Source of the DNA: Diphasiastrum complanatum
Lineage: Eukaryota; Streptophyta; Lycopodiopsida; Lycopodiales; Lycopodiaceae
DNA length: 64,000 bases
Reading direction: 5' to 3'
Assembly: GCA_029204225.1 (NCBI GenBank)
Contig: CM055101.1
Location: 39,963,961-40,027,960, forward strand
Part shown: one piece after another, positions 55,574 through 64,000 of the stretch
Numbering within the stretch: position 1 is the stretch's first letter
Layout of the letters: each line of letters opens with the position of its first letter
Program-made: the position numbers and the translations under genes
Notes under the pieces: generated by a model
The model's database searches: none
What the model saw: only the letters and a program-made list of their open reading frames with translations
What the model was told of the DNA's origin: nothing

Positions 55574-56110
55574 TTCAGTATTGGTACTATGACCAATATA
55601 TTGGAAGCATTGAGGTTGATGCTACTGAGGGAGTCGAATGATGGGTTGTTGTTGGAATCATCTTCAGAGCCTTCATCCTCTTCTCTGATAGCGTCTTCCA
55701 TGACTTCTTGCAATGAGGCGTACTGCTCCCGACGTTTAAGCTCTCTTCGGATGCTTTGTGGTGACTCAGCGAGAAACACATGATCACCGCATGATCGGTA
55801 GTCAGGGCTATGTTGCATTCGGATCGTAGATGCTTGACCCACTCGATATAGTCCTGGACCCTTTTTTGCTTTCCCATTTTGACTTTGCTTAACAAAGAAA
55901 TGGATCTTCCAGGAACTTTCTTGGTTTAAAGCTCGTGAAAAGAGGCACTTTTATCCCTTCCCAAGTAGACTTTTCTTCGGCCGATTGGTTGAAGAACCAG
56001 TCTTGGGCTGCAGCTACTACTGACATAGGTAGAACTTCAACTTTTCTTCAGGAGTCTGTTCGCCATAGATCTCGCACGCTTGTTTGTAGATTTTGATAAA
56101 TTTTACAGTT
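55510..56110 (-). mobile_element. Retrotransposon gag fragment
   Basis: On the minus strand, FIKIYKQACEIYGEQTPEEK then LKFYL (about 56050-56100), a QDWFFNQSAEEKSTWEGIK block and QDYIEWVKHLRSECNIA (about 55800-55850) follow the usual gag core pattern. An acidic REEDEGSEDDSNNNPS tail comes after. Two or more frameshifts are present. Confidence 0.65.
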
Positions 56111-56217
56111 TTTAGGACAATAATGATTGTACCTAACAATCATAGAGAGTTATTGGTTGCTTAATCAATGGATCTATCAAATTCTACACATTAGATCTTG
56201 ATCTAGATTCACTATAC

Positions 56218-56523
56218 ATGGATTTAAGCAAGAGGGCATCATCTTCTAACGCGCCAGATCAAAACCAGCCGCAGTATCCTCGAAGAGATAATGTATGGTA
56301 TCCAGTGTGTACACATAACCATACAACCAACGAGTGTATAGTCTTGAAACCGAATCTCAAACTAACACATCGATATTGCCATTTGTGCAACATGCGACGT
56401 TCTACCCATTCAACCCCAGGATTATATAGTAGAAGAAAAATCAGTATCAGACCTCTTATCCGTACCACCAAGGGGCACCGAATGTGTTGGAATTTGATGC
56501 TAAGTCTCAAATCCATTCAATAA
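56218..56523 (+). pseudogene. Short frame with Cys/His motifs, gag-like
   Basis: A 101-codon frame from ATG at 56218 holds WYPVCTHNHTTNECIVL and RYCHLCNMRRSTHSTP. The Cys/His spacing resembles paired zinc knuckles of some gypsy gag proteins, with one Cys lost. It is probably a gag scrap. Confidence 0.4.
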
Positions 56524-56539
56524 TAAATATCTTGAAAAA

Positions 56540-56911
56540 CCAGAGATAGAAGGCTTGAATTTTTGAACAGAGGACCGAAAAAAATTCAAGATTGAATTTT
56601 CTAGAATATTTTGATACCAAATCGACTTGAAAGTTTTTATATTTTTTGAGTCAGTATTTTTTGAGTCATTGTACATTTTTCTATACTTGTAAATTTCGAT
56701 ATTGTCGACTGTAAGCTGTAGTTATCACTTTAAGCATTGTACTCACTGTTTGACATTAATCAGAGTGCAAATTTTCAGTCCTACTACTGTACCGTTTCAT
56801 TGTGCATTTTTCTGAATCATTCAAATGGAATATTCTATTGTTGTTTGTGGCATTTCTGATCCTACACTCACTCGTTTGAGCTTCCGCTGACTAACCTCTC
56901 GATTTACGACA
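56540..56911 (+). mobile_element. Copia LTR 3' portion, plus orientation
   Basis: It ends CGATTTACGACA before a primer-binding site. Blocks such as AGCTGTAGTTATCACTT and TTGTACTCACTGTT match, with divergence, the end of the LTR at 61758-62556 in the opposite orientation. Its 5' half is missing or not recognisable. Confidence 0.65.
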
Positions 56912-56923
56912 TGGTATCAAAGC
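56912..56923 (+). promoter_or_regulatory. Primer-binding site
   Basis: TGGTATCAAAGC directly follows the LTR end ACGACA. About 90 bp of leader remains before the next element begins. Confidence 0.8.
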
Positions 56924-57014
56924 AGGCAGTTCAGTAATCTGCATTTCATTGCAGATTATCAAGTCTTGTTTCTATCAAGACGTTGTTCTTGTTAAGAATT
57001 TATTAAGGAGAATA

Positions 57015-58121
57015 TGTGATAGACTATTTTGTAGTCTATGAAATTATCAGTCAAACAATAGTCTAACGACACATAACAGCTGTCAAATATGGATCTGAAA
57101 TTATTGAATGAAGATTCAAATGTGATTGTTAATCACTACAGAATACTGTGTACTGACTTTTGGTCAGTTTTCTGTTTCTGTATCAGCTTATTCATGTTAG
57201 ACAAGTATCATACTGACACGTGGCTTTATCTCTATGATTCAAAACAGTCCTAGTAGAATAGATATTGCCCTATCTCCACTTTACAAAACTTGTTTTGGAT
57301 CATTCATCAAAAAATTATAGGTAAAAATGTGAAATCCTTCACAAAGTCTTGTAAAAAGTAAATTGATTATTGAATCTCATTCATGTGAGATAAGTATTGA
57401 TATTTGAATATCATTTACATACTATTAGGATAGTGCTTATGAAATGAATCAAACAGAAACATTAGATATTCAATGTACGATGGATTTTTTTTTTTCATGT
57501 CATAAACTTATTTTCTAACGGCCTGGGAGTTCCAAAGTAAGTGCCTTTCAGAAAATGCTAATTCTCTTGAATTTATTGAAGGGAAGGATCACAAAAGTAA
57601 GTCTCCATCCTTTCAGTCTTTCTTACCTGCCCTAACTCCTATACGGATGAGAATTATGGATGGTGAAATAGAAGAATGTGAGAGAAACTCAAATATATTG
57701 AACATCTAAATGAAGTCTATAGCTTCTGTAGAGCGATTTACAAATCTGAATATTTCTCCATTCAATTTTTTATCATTCTCCACTCAAGAACTGTTAGTTC
57801 TTCTAATAGATTGCACACAGAAAAAATTTTCCTCTCTACGTTCACTCTCTCTCTAAGAGTGTTATTCAAAAAGGAGATCCTACTCTTTATTAAAAAAGAA
57901 ATTGGAAAAGTCTAGAAGCTAAACATTCTAGATTATTCTACTCTAATAGGAATTTCTAGAATCTTCTACCACTATGTAAAGTTAACATAGAGTGTATTAT
58001 TAAGTAGGACCCATGAATTTAATTTAATGTATAATAGAGGTCTACTTAATTATTTTGGTATTAATTATTAACCCTTATGATGGCCTCATAATTAAATTAC
58101 CAACATTTTATATACGTGACA
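57015..58121 (-). mobile_element. Probable 3' LTR of a minus-strand copia element
   Basis: On the minus strand a purine-rich TTTTAAGAGGGAGC precedes TGTCACGTATATAAAATG at 58121. The far end is estimated at TGTGAT (57015). It does not resemble the LTR upstream of the adjacent gag (61758-62556). Confidence 0.5.
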
Positions 58122-60680
58122 GCTCCCTCTTAAAACTTGGTAGTCTAATTATTCCAAGACTGGTTCTGTATTCCTCAAATGTGTCTTTGTCCAATGCCTT
58201 GGTGAATATATTTGCCACCATCTCTTTGGTTGAAATGAAGCTGGTACAGATTAGCCCTTTGTCTATGAGATCTCTTATGTGATGATATCTCATAGCAATT
58301 TGTTTGGTTCGAGCATGATACATCGGATCCTTTGTCAAGTGAATTGCTGAAGTATTGTCCATTAGAAATATACTTGGTTCATCTTGAGTGATGCCCAAAC
58401 TTTCAAGCATATATATGATCCATATCACTTCATTTGACACCTTAGATGCAACAATGTATTCATATTTGCAAGATGATTGAGCAACTATCAATTGCTTCTT
58501 ACATGTCCAACTAATAATGCCTCCTGCTATAATGCTGCATCCTCCAGTCAAGCTTTTAGAGTCTTCTTTGAAGGTCAGCCAACTGGCATCGCTATAGGAT
58601 AGAAGAATGACATTTTCATTCTTTGAATATTTTATCCCATAGTCATTTGTGTTTTTCAGGTACTATAATATTCTCTTATAAGCTGCTCTCCAATGTTTTA
58701 TTTCTGGATTAGAACAATATTGTGACTAAGAGTGAATACTCCATATGCTATATCTGGACGTATACATATAGCAAGATACATTAATGATCCAATAAGAGTG
58801 TGATAAGGATATTTCTTCATGTCTTCTTTTTCTTCATTCGATATCAAAAAATCCTCCTTGGAAATAATAGCTCCAACAAGTACTGGTGTAGCTTTGTCTT
58901 TACATTCTTCCATTTGAAAGTTCTTCAACAGCATCTTAATATATCTTTGTTGATGTATGTAGCTACTTCCATTCATTTTGTCTCTTTCAATTTGTATTCC
59001 CAACTAGCATTTTGCCTCTCCAAGATCAGTAATACCAAATAGAGAAGATATCTCCCTCTTAACCTGTAAAATATCTTCATTCCTCTTGGGAATAATGAGT
59101 GAGTCATAACATACACAACAATTATAACAAGTTCTTCATTAATGATTTTTATATAGACATTAGAATCAGCTCCTATGGGATTAAAACCAAGATACTTCAA
59201 TGCTTGGTCCTTCTTCTTATATCAGGCCCTAGCTGATTGCTTTAATCCATATATACTTCTTTTCAATTTTCAGGCATAGGAAGGAAACTTTTCTAAAATG
59301 AAACCAACAGGCTGCTCCATGTAGATATCTTCTTCTAAATGTCCATATAAGAAAGCAGTCTTTTAATCTACTTGGTGAACTTCATAATTAAAGTATGCTG
59401 CAAGAGCAAGAAGTAGCTGAATACTTGTATGTTTCACTATAGGAGAGAGAGTTTCCATGTAGTCTATGCCATATTTTTGCAAAAATCCTTTTGCTACAAG
59501 TTTGGCCTTATATCTTGCAATCTTACCATCCGATCCATATTTGTACCGGTATATCCATTTGCACTTGATTGCTTTTATGTCTTCAGGTAAAGGTTGCAGC
59601 TTCCATACTTTGTTCTTTTCCATGGATTTAATCTCCTCTTTCATTGCTTCTTTCCACTTGTTTGCCTCTTTACACTCTATGGCTTCTTCATAATTCTGTG
59701 GTTTAGTAGTAAAGCCACAAAATTTGTCAGCTATTAGATTATATTGCTGATCATACCTTTCTGGTTCCTTTCTTGTTCTTGTTGATCTTCTCAGGGGATC
59801 TGCATCTCTTTGAGACGTGTACTCTTACTTCTTGGTGATTGAACATGTTGTTGTTCTCCTTTTTGTTGATGTTGATCCTGCTGTTGGTTCATATCCTAAA
59901 TTTCTTGTTCTTGGGCTACATCTTGATTATTCTCAAGAGTAGTATTAGGTAAATCACCATAGAAAGTAGCATATTCAAAAATTTCATGACCTTTTGGGTC
60001 AAGATCATGAATAAGCTTTGTTTCATCAAACAACACATCTCTAGCAAAAATAACATCATTCTTTGAGGGAATGTATATTTTATAATAGTTGAAAATACTG
60101 TCAAAGCCAACCAGAATGCCTTTTGTTGCATCGTCATCTAGCTTAGTTCTTAGTTGCTTAGGTTTAAGAACATAAGTTGTACATTCAAATATTTTAATGT
60201 GAGATAGGTCAGGCCTTCTACTATACCAAACTTCGTGAGGTGTTTTTCCATCACATGAAGTCTTCAATGTCTTGTTCAACATGTAGTTTGTAGCTGCTAT
60301 AGATTCTGCCCAGAATTTTCTAGGAAGCTTAGCTTGAGCAAACATGCATTTACCTGTTTCAATTAATGTCCTATTTCTTCTTTCTGATGTCCCATTATGT
60401 TGCGGTGTGTATGACACAGTCTTCTGGTGATATATGCCATTGGGCCTGCAGAAATTTTCAAATTTCTTGGACATATACTCTCCTCCTCTGTCATACATGA
60501 GTTGCCTCAACTTCTTGTTTGTGGCTTTTTCAGCAAAATACAAATATTCTTTGAAAAATTTGAAAGCTTCTGATTTATTCTTCAAGAAAGATATCACTGT
60601 GAACCTTGAAAAATCATCAATGAAAGTAATGAAGTATTTTGCACCTCCAATGGATTTAGTAGATATAGAACCAAGAATCG
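58108..60680 (-). mobile_element. Copia integrase, RT and RNase H (minus)
   Basis: On the minus strand: integrase from STKSIGGAKYFITFIDDFSR (about 60625-60685) through SYTPQHNGTSERRNRTLIE and GKTPHEVWYSRRPDLSHIK to NDVIFARDVLFDETKL (about 60000). RT follows: KVWKLQPLPEDIKAIKCKWI and KAKLVAKGFLQKYGIDYMET (59363-59644). The YVDD position is degraded to VVYVMTHS (about 59110). RT C-terminus is at 58698-59003 (HTLIGSLMYLAICIRPDIAY). RNase H follows: VAQSSCKYEYIVASKVSNEV, FLMDNTSAIHLTKDPMYHAR and EMVANIFTKALDKDTFEE (58108-58551). Gag-pre-integrase and protease are absent at the 60675 junction. Confidence 0.88.
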
Positions 60681-61612
60681 ATATCCTGTTGTTCTCCGAC
60701 TTTGGTCATGAAAGCTGCTTCTTCATCTTCTTCTTCTTGTGGCTGATCTGAGTGACTGGTTGTAGCACTATGTGCTTGTTGTTGGAACTACTTCTTCTTT
60801 TCGATGTTGTACTTCAAAGTTCGGCAGTATTGATTTCGTGACCAGTCCTCTTGCAGTATCTGCTGAATAGTTTCTGCACAGGTTGGGATGATGAAGAGCT
60901 TGAATTCGATCCTAAACCGGAATGTGGTCCAGACTGCATGTTGCTCTTTTTGTCAGTAGAGCCTGACTTTATAGATCTCTTGGATCTAAACTTCTGATTT
61001 TTTTATTACAGAGCTTGAAGGTCTGATCTTGAGCCTGAGGAGGATGCTGATCTTCTGATCTCCTCTTGTAGGAGCAGCGAGATTACTCTTGATAGAGTGA
61101 GGTGCTCCTAAGTAGAAATTGTCATTACCCAATTTTCATAGGCTTCGGGTAGACTCGATAATAGAGTCATGAGTGCATCAGAATCTTCTATGACTGAGCC
61201 TGTTGCAATCATCTGCTCATCAGATTTTTGAAAGTGTTGAGGTGGCTCGGAACACTATCTACGTCAGACATTCTGAGGGTGAAGAATTTCTTCCTCAGAT
61301 GAAGCTTGGATGTAACGTCTCTAATGTCGTAGAGAGTTGCTAGGATGTCCCATGCATCCTTAGCTGTCTGAGCAGCACGTATGTGGCTAATCTGAGTGTC
61401 CTTGATGTTGAGGTGATCATGTCAAATGCTTTGCCATCTCTTAGTCTCCACTTGATGATGATGGCTGCATCACCTTCTGGTTTGAGCTCTGTGCCATCAA
61501 CGATGTCCCACAGTTCTTTGGCTAGAAGTATAACCTTCATTTTGAATTTTCAGAGATGGTAGTTATCTCCATCGAGTTTGTCACTGAGAGATGAACCAGA
61601 TGATGGATCCAT
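60681..61612 (-). pseudogene. Copia gag (minus)
   Basis: Gag starts at an ATG at 61612 (MDPSSGSSLSDKLDGDNYHL), then a stop where Trp is expected, KFKMKVILLAKELWDIVDG and broken UBN2-type gag. A zinc-knuckle trace (RYCKRTGHEINT) lies near 60840. It ends GEQQDIDSW, the usual lead-in to the protease, then jumps at about 60675 into integrase. Confidence 0.8.
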
Positions 61613-61745
61613 TCTGGTTGAACGAGATCGTTGGTAGAAACAACAACTGTCGGAGTACTGTTGGCTGCGCGTTTGCTAGAAAGACATCTTGATAGAAACA
61701 AAACTGATAATTCGCGCAGTAGAAATGTAGAATACTGAAATTCCT

Positions 61746-61757
61746 GCTCTGATACCA
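61746..61757 (-). promoter_or_regulatory. Primer-binding site (minus)
   Basis: TGGTATCAGAGC on the minus strand directly follows the LTR end ACGACA. Confidence 0.9.
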
Positions 61758-62556
61758 TGTCGTAAAACGGTGGTCGTGAGCGCAGTAGAGGCTCGGTTGC
61801 TCAGAGCGTAGGCGTGTAGGAACAAAAACGCAACAATTAGCAGTAGAATTATTCAATTCGAAGAATTCATACATTTTGCACTAATGAACGACGTAGTAGT
61901 GGGAAAAAAAAATTGCACTCTCATAAATATCAACAGTGAGTACAATAGCTTGAAGTAATAACTTCAGCTTACTGAGCGTAATAACGCTGGCTACAAATAA
62001 CTCTGATTGAAAAAGAAATTTCAAAATTAACACTTACATAGCTTGATTCAATTAATATAGAGATTTACAAGTGTCAAAAAATATCTTACAAGCTTTTAAT
62101 ACTTTGCATATGTACAAAGTTGGTAACTACCAACCGCCTTTGGGATATTTGTTTGTTCAGCTGTTTTTAGGGTTACTCATAAGTTGGCAAAGTCGGTCAG
62201 CCAAAAATGCGGGAAAAACGAAAAAGGCCGAAAAGGCGAAGGTGCCTTAAAAATGATTTCTAAGGTATTATGGCCACTTGGCCAGTGTGTCGCATTTTTC
62301 GCTAAGGAGCGAAAAAGGCGAAAAAGACGAAAGTGCCTTAAAAATGATTTCTAAGGTATTCTAGCCACTTGGCCAGTTTGTCGCATTTTTCGCTAAGGAG
62401 AAAAAAAGGCGAAGGTGCCTTAAAATGAGTTCTAAGTCATAGAAAATCTCAAAGGAAAAAAATGTGAAGGCCTAAAAAATATGTTGTTGGCCTTCGATTT
62501 TTCAAAATGCTCATTACTTGAACGATTTCTTTAAGGCTGAGCATAAGAAACTAACA
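61758..62556 (-). mobile_element. Copia LTR with tandem hairpin-bearing units (minus)
   Basis: 799 bp, reading TGTTAGTTTC to TTTTACGACA on the minus strand. About three units of 82-90 bp (62236, 62326, 62409) carry TTTTTCGCTAAGGAGCGAAAA and GGCCACTTGGCCA blocks. It matches 10858-11265 over its 5' half. It splits the gag-pre-integrase of the next copia element. Confidence 0.85.
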
Positions 62557-63675
62557 AATTCAAGTGTCCTAAGCGATGATGCCATATTAATGCTTTATTG
62601 ACAAGAATAGAGGTTTTCAAAGTTTGACTATAATCAGAATAACAATGTGCCAATCTATATAAGTATCCATGCCTCTTGCCGAGTGCAAGGATCTTATTAC
62701 TCCTATCAATAATTCTGCATTGATTTGACTCAAACTCCACTTTATGACCTAAATCTGTAATTCTACTTACTGATAACATATTTGTAGAGAGTTTAGGAAC
62801 ATACAAGACTTTTGACAATAGTTTGAATTGATTATGCTGGAATCTTAAACTTACAGTACCTTCACCTTCGATAGTGTGAGTACTATTGTCACCAAGATGA
62901 ACATACTTCTTTGTGCTCTAAGACGTATAGGATTGAAAAATCTCACGATGATTGGTCATACGTTGAGTAGCTCCGGAATCTAGAAACTTGATGATTGTTC
63001 TTGACTTTGAGTTTGTTTCTGATTCGATGTAGATTGTTTGGAGCTTTTCTGCTTCTGTCGTTTTGCGCCCTTGTTGACATATAGAGCATGAGACGAAGAG
63101 GTAGACGAAGTGTCTTGACTTCTTTGATTATCTTCTTGCAGCAACATAGTGATAACTCTGGTAAGAGTTAAATATGAGTGTGTCATGATGATCATCACTC
63201 AGTTCTCATATGTAGAGGGCAGGCTTGAAAGCAATGTCATAACTGCGTCTTGATCATCTATGACTGATCCGATAGCGGCCATCTATTGCAAGAGATTCTT
63301 AGACTGGTTAATATGATTATGAAGAGAATCATTATTTGACATCTTTAGTGTGAAGAATTTTCTTCAAAGATGTAACTTGGTAGTTACATCATATAGTGAG
63401 CTCAGGATGTCCCAAAATTCTTTCAAAGTCTTAGCTTCAGCTATGTGGCCAATTTGAGTATCTGATATATTGAGGATAATAAGCGCAAAAGCTTTACCAT
63501 CTTTCGATTTCCACTTTGAATCTTCTGTGTCATCTTCAGGTTTCACTTCGATACCTGTAACAACATCCCACAACTCGTTGGCGATTAGCAAGGTCTTCAT
63601 CTTAAATTTTCATAAATAATAATTGGATCTATTCAGCTTGTTTGCGATAAGACCGACTTTACTTTGAGAGTCCAT
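62557..63675 (-). mobile_element. Copia gag to gag-pre-integrase (minus), truncated by LTR
   Basis: Gag starts at ATG 63675 (MDSQSKVGLIANKLNRSNYY) with a stop before KFKMKTLLIANELWDVVTG, then DILSSLYDVTTKLHL, MAAIGSVIDDQDAVMTLLSS and LPSTYEN. A Ser/Gln-rich segment follows (62980-63198). The end of protease and gag-pre-integrase are at 62566-62818 (VLYVPKLSTNMLSVSRI, WHHRLGHLNL). The frame runs into the inserted LTR at 62556. Confidence 0.85.
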
Positions 63676-63863
63676 CTGGAACTTTAATCTGACGATTTTA
63701 AGAGAGATATCGTGCTGCGCTACAATTGGAAATCAATTATCTGATACCGAAACAAATTGATTCGAACTGAAGAATAATTTAATATCACAAAAGATATCGA
63801 GTATAAGAGCTTGTGCTCAAATATAGTATTAGGCCTTGAAGAAGAATCAACGCTCTGATACTA

Positions 63864-64000
63864 TGTTGGAGATAGGTGTGTAAAGGTAGGTCTAAAAGAG
63901 TCGAATAAAAATAATTTGAACGACAAGAAAGAAAACTTATCGTGCGCAATGGAATAAACTATCTTCCTCTTTCCTCATGCATGACTACGCATATCAATTT
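63864..64000 (-). mobile_element. LTR end of the last copia element, cut by window edge
   Basis: On the minus strand the LTR ends ATCTCCAACA at 63864 and is followed by TAGTATCAGAGCG, a slightly altered primer-binding site. The rest of the LTR lies beyond the window. Confidence 0.7.

Noticed and set aside
57015-62556. One complete copia element with matching LTRs
   Set aside because: The 58121 and 61758-62556 LTRs do not resemble each other, and protease plus gag-pre-integrase are missing at 60675.

Overview
The window is land-plant nuclear DNA from a large, repeat-rich genome. The evidence is a spliced TCTP gene, a spliced gene for a putative plastid-targeted membrane protein with a 19.1 kb intron, and many Ty1/copia and Ty3/gypsy retrotransposons. 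Most of the latter have primer-binding sites of the plant form TGGTATCAGAGC. Very low gene density, a giant transposon-filled intron and a degenerate DUF7869-type transposase-like gene make a fern, gymnosperm or other non-flowering plant my best guess. The sequence alone does not settle this.

Only two genes look functional, both on the minus strand. TCTP (3540-4656) has two exons and encodes 168 residues, the usual plant length. The second gene (31472-52867) has four exons and encodes 197 residues with a transit-peptide-like N-terminus and one or two membrane segments. Its exons 3 and 4 are 19,121 bp apart. That intron holds a three-level nest: a plus-strand gypsy element (about 33.5-35.7 and 48.7-49.9 kb) is split by a minus-strand gypsy element (about 36.2-37.05 and 46.9-48.09 kb). 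This in turn is split by a plus-strand chromodomain gypsy element (37052-46905, both LTRs, imperfect 5-bp target duplication). The last element carries a further LTR-element remnant (43479-46077).

Other regions. 1-3.5 kb: a copia RT scrap, then unassigned AT-rich DNA. 4.9-7.7 kb: unassigned, with one possible solo LTR. 7.7-10.85 kb: a broken DUF7869-like gene (minus). 10.86-12.1 kb: an LTR fragment fused to copia integrase. 12.4-14.1 kb: an array of GC-rich palindromes in T/A-rich DNA. 14.17-16.75 kb: a broken unrecognised gene of about 857 codons. 17.1-21.6 kb: copia remnants in both orientations. 21.9-26.3 kb: a degenerate copia element with LTRs. 26.3-29.8 kb: an unrecognised coding remnant and a gypsy pol remnant. 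53-56.5 kb: gag remnants, a long GA repeat and a cluster of CACACGTGTG palindromes. 56.5-64 kb: a mosaic of minus-strand copia elements with three different LTR types.

Every retroelement reading frame I followed is broken by stops, frameshifts or deletions, so none appears autonomous. No tRNA, rRNA or CRISPR array was recognised. Element boundaries given as about are estimates by eye.
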